Assembly: GCA_034436035.1 (NCBI GenBank)
Contig: DAOTVW010000266.1
Location: 1-21,420 of the forward strand
Reading direction: 5' to 3'
Origin: UBA4823 sp034436035
Lineage (GTDB): Bacteria > Chloroflexota > Anaerolineae > Anaerolineales > UBA4823
Length of the DNA stretch: 21,420 nt
Shown: in pieces, positions 6,734 through 13,607 of the stretch
How the letters are laid out: every line of letters starts with the position of its first letter
How positions within the stretch are numbered: the stretch's first letter is position 1
Position numbers and translations under genes: made by a program
Notes under the pieces: model-generated
Told to the model about the DNA's origin: nothing
The model's database searches: none
What the model saw: only the letters and a program-made list of their open reading frames with translations

Positions 6734-8802
6734 GCTACACCCTCCCAAGCAGGGACATTTGTTGTAATCGCTTCAACCATGGCTTCATATTCATCCAGCC
6801 GCCAGCCCTGTACATCAATAGCCCGGTTCGGACAAGCACTCACACACACCCCGCACCCATTACAATTGGCTGGGGTAACCACTGCCCGTTGGAATGTGCG
6901 TCCATCCTCTGTGAAGGTCTGCAACGTAATGGCTTCTTCTTGCGGACATACTCTTACACATTCCCCGCTGCCTGTACATTTTTCAGGATCTACATGTGCC
7001 ACGTAGGGTTCCAGCTCAACTTTTGCTTTCCCAATTAACACTGCCACTTTCGATGCCGCCGCCGAGGCTGCAGCACAACTCTCTTGGATATTCATCGGAC
7101 CTTGGGCAGTTCCAGCAATCACAATTCCGGTCGTCGCTGTTTCTACCGGCCTCAATTTCGGGTGCACTTCCAACAAGAACCGATCGCTGCCTGGTGTGAC
7201 CTTGAAAATCTCCATCAAATCTTGAATGGGGTTGGGCATCATTCCAACTGCCAACACGACTAAATCTACCGGTATCTCTATTTCCTCACCCCAAGTCAGG
7301 TGGTCGCGTACTTTCACCAATAAGGGTCGCTCTGCTTTTTCATCTAACCGTTTTACCTCTGGGATTTCCTCGGCGTAATAACGCAGGAAGGTAACTCCAT
7401 TTTGACTAGCACGAGTGTAATAATCCTCATGCCACCGGCCATAGGCACGAATGTCTTCGAAAATTTCATAGACACGCACATTGGGCGCTTTCTGATGGAT
7501 AAGGGAAGCCATGCTTAATGAGGCAGTGCAACAAACCCGGGAACAGTAGTTATTTACATTCCCATCCGGCTGAGGGCGATGAACACCTTCAATCTGGCGA
7601 CTTCCAACACAATGAATAATCGCCACATCCCGAACCGGGTGTCCACTCCAATATAGCTTTCCCTCGCTTGGGCCCTCGGTATCCAATAAACGATGCAATT
7701 GTGGCAAAGTGATCACCTCGGGATATTCTTTCCAGCCCATCTCTCCATAAAAAGGTTCGTACGGCTGATAGCCGGTTGCCAGAACCACAGCCCCAACGTT
7801 CACTTCAAATTCAAACGGCTCTTCTTCTAAATCAATCATCCCTTCGGGAGCAACTTTAACACATTCGCCACACTTGGTGCAATGTTCCCAATCTATGACC
7901 AGGCCTTCCGGAACACAACCACTATACGCACGATAGATGGCTTTGCGAGCGGATAGGCCAAAGTCGAATTCTCGCCGCACTTTGATTGGACAAACCGAGA
8001 TGGCTTCTTCTTCATTTGGAAAAGTTCCATGGACGCCGCGTGGAGTTTGTCGAATGGTGACCGTGAAATTACCCACATACCCACGCGATTTAATGACCTC
8101 AGCGCCGGTATGAATAGTGATGTTTGGTTGCGCCAATACCTTCTCGATCATCCGTTTTAGCAACGGACGAGCTTCCTCATTCGTTGGAAAAACGCGTTCC
8201 CATTGTGCCATATGCCCCCCGAGATAATGGCTTTTTTCCACCAGGGTGACATTCAAACCGCGCTGCGCCATATCTAAGGCAGCTCTTAACCCTGCTACAC
8301 CCCCGCCAACGACCAAGGCGTGCCGATGGGCAGGGAGACGAACCGGTTCAAGCGGTTTCATCCGCCGCGCTTTTGCTACCCCGGCTGCCATTAAACGAAA
8401 TGCTTTTTCGGTAGCTTCCATAGGACGGTCATGATGCACCCAACTATCTTGCTCCCGGAGACCAATGTGATAATATAAATACGGATTCAGGCCGGCTCGT
8501 TCGAGTGTTCGGCGAAAAGTTTGTTCATGCAGGAAAATAGAACACGCTCCAATGACTACCCGATTTACCCCTTTTTCCTTGATATCGTCTGTGATGGATT
8601 TTTGCCCCGGATCGGAGCACATAAACATATTGCTGCGCGCCACCACAACATTGGGTAATTTTTCCAACATGCGGGCTACCATCTCGGTCTTGACAACCTC
8701 GCCAATGTTGCCGCCACAATTGCAGACGTAAACACCGATACGCGGGGTTTCTTCGACCGGTTTTTGGTTAATTTCTTCCGCTTTGTTTTGCTCTTCAGGC
8801 AT
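6730..8802 (-). CDS. HdrA-like flavoprotein 2, Fe-S-depleted (QmoB/HdrA family)
   Basis: A 690-residue HdrA-family protein. Order: HdrA N-terminal domain (residues 21-145; VCNCGGNIGE, CSDPGQ, GACS), FAD-binding domain from VVGGGVAGLRAALD (164-177), two ferredoxin-like inserts, the FAD C-terminal part with GIVIAGTAQGPMNIQES, and a C-terminal 2[4Fe-4S] ferredoxin. The oddity is its cysteines. The Cys loop after the FAD site reads FPTNEEARPLLKRM with none. The first insert motif keeps only Cys271. The second reads CTKCGECVKVAP (Ala318 for Cys). The third is CTGSGECVRVCP (Ser612 for Cys). Only CNGCGVCVSACP (647-657) is intact. REQDSWVH has Asp119 where HdrA usually has Cys. The start at 8802 is chosen because AAAGGAG lies eight bases upstream; it overlaps the previous gene by 8 bp. 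Likely an electron-transfer subunit of the complex. Confidence 0.9.
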   Translation of the reverse strand: MPEEQNKAEEINQKPVEETPRIGVYVCNCGGNIGEVVKTEMVARMLEKLPNVVVARSNMFMCSDPGQKSITDDIKEKGVNRVVIGACSIFLHEQTFRRTLERAGLNPYLYYHIGLREQDSWVHHDRPMEATEKAFRLMAAGVAKARRMKPLEPVRLPAHRHALVVGGGVAGLRAALDMAQRGLNVTLVEKSHYLGGHMAQWERVFPTNEEARPLLKRMIEKVLAQPNITIHTGAEVIKSRGYVGNFTVTIRQTPRGVHGTFPNEEEAISVCPIKVRREFDFGLSARKAIYRAYSGCVPEGLVIDWEHCTKCGECVKVAPEGMIDLEEEPFEFEVNVGAVVLATGYQPYEPFYGEMGWKEYPEVITLPQLHRLLDTEGPSEGKLYWSGHPVRDVAIIHCVGSRQIEGVHRPQPDGNVNNYCSRVCCTASLSMASLIHQKAPNVRVYEIFEDIRAYGRWHEDYYTRASQNGVTFLRYYAEEIPEVKRLDEKAERPLLVKVRDHLTWGEEIEIPVDLVVLAVGMMPNPIQDLMEIFKVTPGSDRFLLEVHPKLRPVETATTGIVIAGTAQGPMNIQESCAAASAAASKVAVLIGKAKVELEPYVAHVDPEKCTGSGECVRVCPQEEAITLQTFTEDGRTFQRAVVTPANCNGCGVCVSACPNRAIDVQGWRLDEYEAMVEAITTNVPAWEGVA

Positions 8803-10144
8803 ATTCGACACTCCTTTCGGATTGGTTTTGCGGTGTGCGGTTACCATTTTTTTGTTTGGATTCTAGATAAGCTGCTGCAGAAGCTGCCGCTGCTCCAGCC
8901 ATCATGATGCTGTCCACGATGTCCATAGGACCTGCTGCGGTTCCGGTGACAAATATGCCCTCTTGGGAGGTCACAGCCGGAAATACGTTATAGTCGGGTA
9001 GCTGAACAAAGCCATCCTCCGCTATGGGTACCCCATACATTCCCTGCGGGTTATAGCCTGGTACCATACCTACCGAAAGTACCACGAGATCATGTTGACG
9101 TTCTGTCACGCGCGTCTTCCCATACTCATCAATTAATTCAACGCGCACGATCGGATTTTGATTTTCATCCTCACGGATTTTTGCCACCTTCCCCTTGAGA
9201 AATTCAATCCCCATCGCCTTGGCATTTTGATAAAACTGTTCATACCCTTTACCAAATGTGCGGATATCCATGTAGTAAATAGTGATTTCTGCCATTGGCA
9301 AAGCGCCAGAGAGTAGCATTGCCTGTTTAATGGCATACATACAGCAAACTCGCGAACAATAAGGCACACCCAGGGTTTGATCTCGCGAGCCAGCGCATTG
9401 AACATAGGCAATCGAAGCTGGCATTTTCCCATCCGAAGGACGCAGTACTCTTCCATAAGGTCCCGTGGGCGCCAACAAGCGTTCCATCATCATGCCACTG
9501 ATGACATTGCGAAACTGACCTGCGCCATATTCTTTCTTTGCATCCAGTGGAGTGGTTTCAAATCCCGTAGCTAAGACAATACTGCGGGCGGTGTACTCGA
9601 GGTGTTCTGGTTGCTGGGTGAAATCAATGGCATCGCTTGGACAGGCTTGCATGCATTTGCCACAGAACAAACAATGATCAATATCTAAAACCGCTTTTTG
9701 GGGAACAGCAGTGCTAAATGGAACATAAATGATGCGGTGAGAGGTGCGTCCAAATTCGTGTTCATCGTCGGGTACTTCCAGCGGACAAGCAAGCTCGCAA
9801 GAACGGCAACCCGTGCAAGAATCCTCGATGACATAGCGTGGTTTTTTTAATATCTTGACTGTAAAACCATCTTCATTGCGGGAAATTGCCTCTACCTCGC
9901 TGTATGTCATGAGGGTAATATTGTCGTGATGGGCAGTGGCAGACATTTTTGGGGTGGTGATACAACTACAACAATCCAGAGTCGGAAAGACCTTGCTTAG
10001 ATCAATCATCTTCCCACCAATGCTGGATTTACGCTCCACTAACAGCACTTTATAACCTTGATCGGCTAAATCCAGCGCAGCCTGCATGCCGGATATACCT
10101 CCCCCAACCACCAATGCATCCACATGGCTATTATTCGTTGACAT
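8795..10144 (-). CDS. HdrA-like flavoprotein 1 (QmoA/HdrA family)
   Basis: A 449-residue HdrA-type subunit with the canonical features kept. FAD-binding VVGGGISGMQAALD lies at residues 12-25. The HdrA cysteine loop FPTLDCCSCITTPKM has Cys58, 59 and 61. Two ferredoxin motifs follow: CTGCRSCELACP (110-121) and CLFCGKCMQACP (158-169). Later come CAGSRDQ with CSRVCC, and the FAD-closing GIFVTGTAAGPMDIVDS. Unlike full HdrA it has neither the N-terminal domain nor the C-terminal ferredoxin, so it is nearer QmoA in size. A longer frame opens at 10276, but the ATG at 10144 has GAGGAG nine bases before it and begins right at the Rossmann fold; it overlaps the MvhD-like gene by 14 bp. Role: FAD/Fe-S electron transfer in the membrane-linked complex. 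Substrate unknown. Confidence 0.92.
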   Translation of the reverse strand: MSTNNSHVDALVVGGGISGMQAALDLADQGYKVLLVERKSSIGGKMIDLSKVFPTLDCCSCITTPKMSATAHHDNITLMTYSEVEAISRNEDGFTVKILKKPRYVIEDSCTGCRSCELACPLEVPDDEHEFGRTSHRIIYVPFSTAVPQKAVLDIDHCLFCGKCMQACPSDAIDFTQQPEHLEYTARSIVLATGFETTPLDAKKEYGAGQFRNVISGMMMERLLAPTGPYGRVLRPSDGKMPASIAYVQCAGSRDQTLGVPYCSRVCCMYAIKQAMLLSGALPMAEITIYYMDIRTFGKGYEQFYQNAKAMGIEFLKGKVAKIREDENQNPIVRVELIDEYGKTRVTERQHDLVVLSVGMVPGYNPQGMYGVPIAEDGFVQLPDYNVFPAVTSQEGIFVTGTAAGPMDIVDSIMMAGAAAASAAAYLESKQKNGNRTPQNQSERSVEYA

Positions 10145-10616
10145 AGGTGGCATCTCCTCTTTCTTCAATGGGTTGATAAATGCTCTCTTTTGGGCGTGCC
10201 AACGGGCGCGGGAGAGGCCCAATCTCTTCCAATAGTTTTTCTGCCCGCTCCACTTCTTCCAAAAATGGGCGTACACAAACCGTGCAAATAGCGGCTAAAC
10301 GCAAACGGCGCAAATCGAGGTTGAGCTCGCGCATTTTCTCATAGGTTTCATTGATGATTTCGGCAGTGCGTTCGGATTCACCCTTGTAGGGGCTATCTGT
10401 ACCACTATACATGACTGTGATAGCATCAAAACCTTTTTCAAAGGCATCGATGTAAAACTTTGGCGTAAAGATCGCCGATGTCATGACCGGTAAAATATAT
10501 GTATTTGGGGGGTATTCCAAATGCCCTTGCCCGGTCATATCCGCCCCACGATATCCACCTGAAAGAGTTGCCAATATCAGTATCTTTGTATTTTTTATGA
10601 CTTCATCTCTGTTCAT
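10131..10616 (-). CDS. MvhD-like subunit lacking the cluster cysteines
   Basis: A 161-residue protein related to MvhD, the small iron-sulfur subunit that docks on HdrA in methanogens and is fused to QmoB in sulfate reducers. The fold signature is clear: YRGADMTGQGHLEYPPNTY, DAFEKGFDAITVMYSG and the LRRLRLAAI strand. The four cysteines that hold the [2Fe-2S] cluster in MvhD are absent: the N-terminal CxxC region reads LATLSGGYRGAD, the VMCSG position reads VMTSA, and the GCHxGxCHY region reads MYSGTDSPY. The only cysteines are a CTVC pair at 111-114, where MvhD normally has none, followed by a charged C-terminal tail. GAGGAG lies just before the ATG. It probably keeps the HdrA-docking role without the usual cluster, perhaps using the CxxC for thiol or persulfide chemistry. 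The function is inference. Confidence 0.8.
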   Translation of the reverse strand: MNRDEVIKNTKILILATLSGGYRGADMTGQGHLEYPPNTYILPVMTSAIFTPKFYIDAFEKGFDAITVMYSGTDSPYKGESERTAEIINETYEKMRELNLDLRRLRLAAICTVCVRPFLEEVERAEKLLEEIGPLPRPLARPKESIYQPIEERGDATYVNE

Positions 10617-10702
10617 AGCGCTCCTCTTCTGGAGTTGGAATCTTTATATTAGGTTGTACCTCACACCCGGGTTAGCATGGCAAGGGCAACCCGCACGATT
10701 GA

Positions 10703-10957
10703 TTATTTTTTACGCAAGATGAAAAGCCGGTCGTAACCGCCCGTTTCAATATGGCCAAGGAAGTCATGTCCTAGTTTCTTGCACCATTGGTCAAGATTGG
10801 CACGGGTAGTCGGGTCTCCAGACCAAATTTCCAAAACCTCACCCACTTTCACCACTCCAATTGCCTTCTTTGCCTCCAAAAGCGGACCAGGGCAGGACAT
10901 CGCGCGCGCGTCCACTACCTTTGCGGATTTAATCTTGTCTAATTCAACTGTAGCCAT
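10703..10957 (-). CDS. tusA: TusA-family sulfur carrier protein
   Basis: An 84-residue TusA protein. The signature DARAMSCPGPLLEAKKAI contains the CPxP motif with Cys22, the residue that carries sulfur as a persulfide. The rest follows the family: GEVLEIWSGDPTTRANLDQW, the second conserved Cys59 in WCKKLGHDF, and a C-terminal strand. It is cytoplasmic. AGGAG lies nine bases before the ATG at 10957; a GTG three codons upstream is too close to it. The gene lies 24 bp behind arsR and 86 bp before the MvhD-like gene. Next to DsrE- and HdrA-like genes, TusA most likely hands sulfur to or receives it from the complex, rather than serving tRNA thiolation. Confidence 0.93.
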   Translation of the reverse strand: MATVELDKIKSAKVVDARAMSCPGPLLEAKKAIGVVKVGEVLEIWSGDPTTRANLDQWCKKLGHDFLGHIETGGYDRLFILRKK

Positions 10958-10981
10958 CTTTAACACTCCTTATTAAAAAAT

Positions 10982-11311
10982 TTATAACAATTGTTTGAGA
11001 TTTTCACACTCGTCAGGTCTATTGCCCAACGCAGGACAATTACGGGTAAATTCAGTATCCTTGATGGTATAGAAATAGTTTCGGTCCTCCTCGTTCATTT
11101 CAACTAAATCGTGAAAGGTCAAAATACGCAAATGGTGATGAATGGTAGCCAGAGATGCACCAAGGGCTTGCGCAAGTTCATTGGCTGTGCGTTTGTTTTG
11201 GAGTAATAGCCATAAAATTAAAACTCGCTGTGCATTCCCCATCACCCTGCAGGATTCTGCCTGATGCTCAGCGAGTATTTTGGTACGATCCGAAATGTTT
11301 ATCATCATCAT
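10982..11311 (-). CDS. ArsR-family regulator heading the cluster
   Basis: A 109-residue ArsR/SmtB-type repressor. The winged helix lies around residues 25-85, with RTANELAQALGASLATIHHHL as recognition helix region and EDRNYFYTI as the wing. The classical metal box ELCVCDL is missing. Cysteines are at 21, 92 and 102, the last two in a C-terminal tail (NCPALGNRPDEC). One upstream and one downstream cysteine recall the persulfide-sensing BigR/SqrR branch, but the spacing is not a proven match. Three ATGs stand in a row at 11311-11303; the first is used here. No strong Shine-Dalgarno is seen, and a TTG six codons further up is possible. It is the first gene of the cluster and a dyad lies just upstream, so autoregulation is likely. 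Confidence 0.85.
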   Translation of the reverse strand: MMMINISDRTKILAEHQAESCRVMGNAQRVLILWLLLQNKRTANELAQALGASLATIHHHLRILTFHDLVEMNEEDRNYFYTIKDTEFTRNCPALGNRPDECENLKQLL

Positions 11312-11332
11312 GTTTACAACAAGGTTCAATGT

Positions 11333-11371
11333 AATTCGATCACGTACATTATGTACATTAATTCACGAATT
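11333..11371. promoter_or_regulatory. Candidate ArsR operator
   Basis: A perfect dyad GTACATTATGTAC at 11344-11356 is nested within an outer AATTCG (11333-11338) and CGAATT (11366-11371). It lies about 33 bp before the arsR start. A possible minus-strand promoter (TTGGTT at 11396-11391, TATAAA at 11375-11370, 15-bp spacer) would place the dyad just after the transcription start, a common arrangement for ArsR repression. The promoter itself is weak by consensus. Confidence 0.5.
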
Positions 11372-11545
11372 TATAAGTGTCATCTTTCCTAACCAAAATT
11401 CCAATAATCTTTCCTCAGCTATAGCTTTTATGTATAGTTATGAGATAGTTTTGGATAAAATTATTTTTTATTTGAATACCAATCCGAAAGTTATCCGCTA
11501 AGCAACAACAAAGTTTTTTTAAATTTGCTATGCCAGCTTGAATCT
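11372..11545. other. AT-rich intergenic stretch upstream of the ArsR operator
   Basis: About 170 bp of AT-rich sequence without a credible gene. It contains a small AGCTATAGCT palindrome at 11417-11426 and a run of seven T at 11514-11520. It may hold further binding sites for the cluster's regulators, but none can be named. A reading frame across 11280-11501 has no ribosome binding site. Confidence 0.4.
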
Positions 11546-11665
11546 CGAAATTTATTTCGGGTTCTTGCGAAATAGATGTCGCGGTATCAAAGTATCCCGA
11601 AATTTATTTCGGGCATCATGCGAAATAAATTTCGCAATACCATCGTATACCGAAATTTATTTTGG
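11546..11665. repeat. Array of CGAAAT-type palindromes
   Basis: Four palindromes of one type stand in line: CGAAATTTATTTCG at 11546-11559, CCCGAAATTTATTTCGGG at 11596-11613, GCGAAATAAATTTCGC at 11620-11635 and CCGAAATTTATTTTGG at 11650-11665. Between the first two lies a degenerate GCGAAATAGATGTCGC at 11567-11582. Linkers include GGTATC or AATACC, and the orientation of the AATTTATT core alternates. This is a hairpin array of a different type from the adjoining 257-bp element. Confidence 0.8.
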
Positions 11666-11686
11666 AGCATTTGGAGTTATGGAAAA

Positions 11687-11953
11687 GGGTGCAAAGGTTC
11701 TGTGTTCGTTTATGTCGGCGGGGACTCAAGTCCCGCCTCAGCTCATGGAAGTCCGCTCAAGCGGACTCGCGCTGAGTCGGTTTCAACCGACTTGCATGCA
11801 TTGAGCAGGGGATTTATCCCCGGCGGAATTGTGACAACGTCGGGTATGGAAACCCGATTTGATGTGAGCAGGGGATTTATCCTCGGCGGAATTGTGACAA
11901 CGTCGTGTCTGGAAACCCGAGTTATTGTCGAGTATGAAAACCCGACCTACAAG
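11687..11953. repeat. 257-bp hairpin-module element, inverted copy 3
   Basis: The reverse complement of this stretch starts with CTTGTAGGTCGGG and follows the same module order as the copies at 1-514, through AGTCGGTTGAAACCGACT and the GGCGGG...CCCGCC stem (11717-11737) to a tail matching ACAGAACC. It differs by substitutions that often keep the stems paired, for example GTCCGCTTGAGCGGAC instead of GTCCACTTGAGTGGAC. The GGGGAT...ATCCCC plus CGGGTTTCC...CCCG block is present twice. Reading frames here are by-products of the hairpins. Confidence 0.82.
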
Positions 11954-11960
11954 TTTCTTT

Positions 11961-11980
11961 CCTCCCCCTCGAGGGGGAGG
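11961..11980. repeat. 20-bp perfect palindrome after lysS
   Basis: CCTCCCCC and GGGGGAGG flank a central TCGA. It lies 29 bp beyond the lysS stop codon. There is no T-run after it on the minus strand, so it is not a standard intrinsic terminator, though it could stabilise the 3' end of the lysS mRNA. Confidence 0.6.
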
Positions 11981-12008
11981 ATAAAGGTGGGGGTGATTCT
12001 TTGAATCC

Positions 12009-13532
12009 CTATTCCTCTTCCCGCTCCCTTAAATGAGGGAACAAAATCACCTCGCGGATATTAGGTGAATCCGTGAACAACATCGTTAAGCGGTCAATCC
12101 CCATCCCAAAACCGCCATTCGGCGGCATCCCATAACGCATGGCACGTAAATAATCTTCATCCATCGGATGGCGTTGCTCGTCATCAGTATCATAATCACG
12201 CCCCATCTCCAGAAAACGCTGTTCCTGATCAAGGGGGTCATTCAACTCGGTAAAAGCATTGCACAACTCCATACCCGCCATGAACCCCTCAAAGCGCTCC
12301 ACCATCGTGGGATCACCAGGAATACTTTTTGCCAATGGAGATATATCGCGGGGATAATTGTACAGGAAAGTCGGTTGAATTAAAGTGGGCTCTAAATAAT
12401 CCCCAATTAAACCATCAATTAATTTACCACGCGGTGCGTTGGGGTCAAACGGGATTCCCCGCTGGCGCATTGCTTCTGCCAAGGATTGCGTGGTTGGGTA
12501 TGCTTGAAAGTCAATACCAGTGGTTTCTAAAATGCCTTGACGCAACTCCAAACGGCGCCAGGGTGGATTTAAATCCAGCGTCACGCCCTGATAAGAAAGC
12601 GTCCGTTTACCCAGCACTTTATCGGCGACATACACGATCATCGCCTCGGTCATTTCCATCACTTGCAAATAATCCGCGTACGCACAGTAAAATTCCAACT
12701 GCGTAAACTCGGGATTATGGGTGCGATCGACACCTTCATTGCGGAAATCACGACCGATTTCGTACACCCGCTCTAAATTTCCGACTAAAAGCCGCTTAAG
12801 ATATAACTCAAAGGAAATGCGCAAGAAGAGCGTTTGTTTTAATTGATTATGATAGGTGGTAAAAGGACGCGCCGCTGCTCCACCATAAATAGGTTGTAGG
12901 ATTGGGGTTTCTACCTCTAAAAACCCCTGGTCATCGAGAAATTCACGGATTGCCCGCACAATCGCAGCGCGGGTACGGAAAATCTGACGAACTTCTGGGT
13001 TAATCGCCAAATCGGCGTAGCGCTGGCGGTAGCGTGTTTCGGGGTCTGCTAAAGTGGCATGGCGGACAATTTGACCATCCACTACTTCATCTTTCGCAGC
13101 TGGCAATGGAGTAATTGCCTTGGCTAATAAGCGATATTCCTTTACCTTCAAGGTGACTTCACCAGCCTTAGTACGGAACATTTCCCCGGCCGCTTGAATG
13201 AAATCACCCAAATCGAGATCTTTATTGAAAGAGTCAAGCGCCTCTTTGCCCACTTCATCGGCTCGCAAAAACAACTGTACCCGACCATCTCCATCTTCAA
13301 TGTGAGCAAAGGTGATTTTCCCCATCACCCGCATCGAACGCAACCGGCCGGCAAGGATCACTTTTGGCGCTTCACCTTGCCCTTGCTTTTCAAAAGCTTC
13401 AAAAGCCTCAATTGCTTGGCGGCTGGTATGGGTGCGTTGCGCCCTGGTTGGATAGGGTTCGATTCCCTTTTGTTTGAGCTGGTTGATTTTTTCGAGTCTT
13501 TGTTTTTCTAGGTTGGTATATTCTGCCGGCAT
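12009..13532 (-). CDS. lysS: Lysyl-tRNA synthetase, class II
   Basis: Charges tRNA-Lys with lysine; 507 residues, normal for the class II enzyme. The N-terminal OB-fold anticodon-binding domain covers about 55-150 (VILAGRLRSMRVMGKITFAH). The catalytic domain has motif 1 around FLEVETPILQPIYGGAAARP, motif 2 FRNEGVDRTHNPEFTQLE and motif 3 GFGMGIDRLTMLF. ELCNAFTELNDP, the lysine-pocket segment, is intact. GAGGT lies just before the ATG. It is downstream of greA, and a strong terminator sits between them only 28 bp before the lysS start, so its expression depends on readthrough or on a promoter inside greA. It ends beside the 20-bp palindrome and the inverted repeat copy. Confidence 0.97.
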   Translation of the reverse strand: MPAEYTNLEKQRLEKINQLKQKGIEPYPTRAQRTHTSRQAIEAFEAFEKQGQGEAPKVILAGRLRSMRVMGKITFAHIEDGDGRVQLFLRADEVGKEALDSFNKDLDLGDFIQAAGEMFRTKAGEVTLKVKEYRLLAKAITPLPAAKDEVVDGQIVRHATLADPETRYRQRYADLAINPEVRQIFRTRAAIVRAIREFLDDQGFLEVETPILQPIYGGAAARPFTTYHNQLKQTLFLRISFELYLKRLLVGNLERVYEIGRDFRNEGVDRTHNPEFTQLEFYCAYADYLQVMEMTEAMIVYVADKVLGKRTLSYQGVTLDLNPPWRRLELRQGILETTGIDFQAYPTTQSLAEAMRQRGIPFDPNAPRGKLIDGLIGDYLEPTLIQPTFLYNYPRDISPLAKSIPGDPTMVERFEGFMAGMELCNAFTELNDPLDQEQRFLEMGRDYDTDDEQRHPMDEDYLRAMRYGMPPNGGFGMGIDRLTMLFTDSPNIREVILFPHLREREEE

Positions 13533-13553
13533 GATAACCTCACATCATCAGGA

Positions 13554-13590
13554 TAAAAAAAGCCCCGCGCGGTACGATTTGCGCGGGGCT
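13554..13590 (-). terminator. Intrinsic terminator after greA
   Basis: On the minus strand, a perfect 10-bp stem AGCCCCGCGC/GCGCGGGGCT (13590-13581 and 13570-13561) with a 10-base loop is followed by seven T (13561-13555). It starts 18 bp after the greA stop and ends 22 bp before the lysS start. A competing hairpin, GGGGC just after the greA stop with GCCCC of the terminator's 5' arm, is possible. Confidence 0.9.
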
Positions 13591-13607
13591 AGGGTTTCGC
13601 CCCAAAA

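Noticed and set aside
10145..10276. Longer N-terminus for HdrA-like 1 starting at 10276
   Set aside because: The extra 44 residues are translated out of frame from the MvhD-like gene, have no family match, and the ATG at 10144 has its own GAGGAG.
4747..11311. Classical QmoABC for sulfate reduction
   Set aside because: No aprAB or sat in the window, MvhD-like part is a separate cysteine-free protein, and TusA/DsrE are part of the cluster. Genes elsewhere in the genome could change this.
4747..11311. sHdr-type sulfur oxidation locus
   Set aside because: No HdrB- or HdrC-like separate subunits with CCG domains and no lipoate-binding protein; a QmoC-type membrane subunit is present instead.
11538..12004. 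Two plus-strand reading frames upstream of lysS
   Set aside because: They cross the palindrome array and the repeat copy and end at lysS; no start signal and no protein family features.
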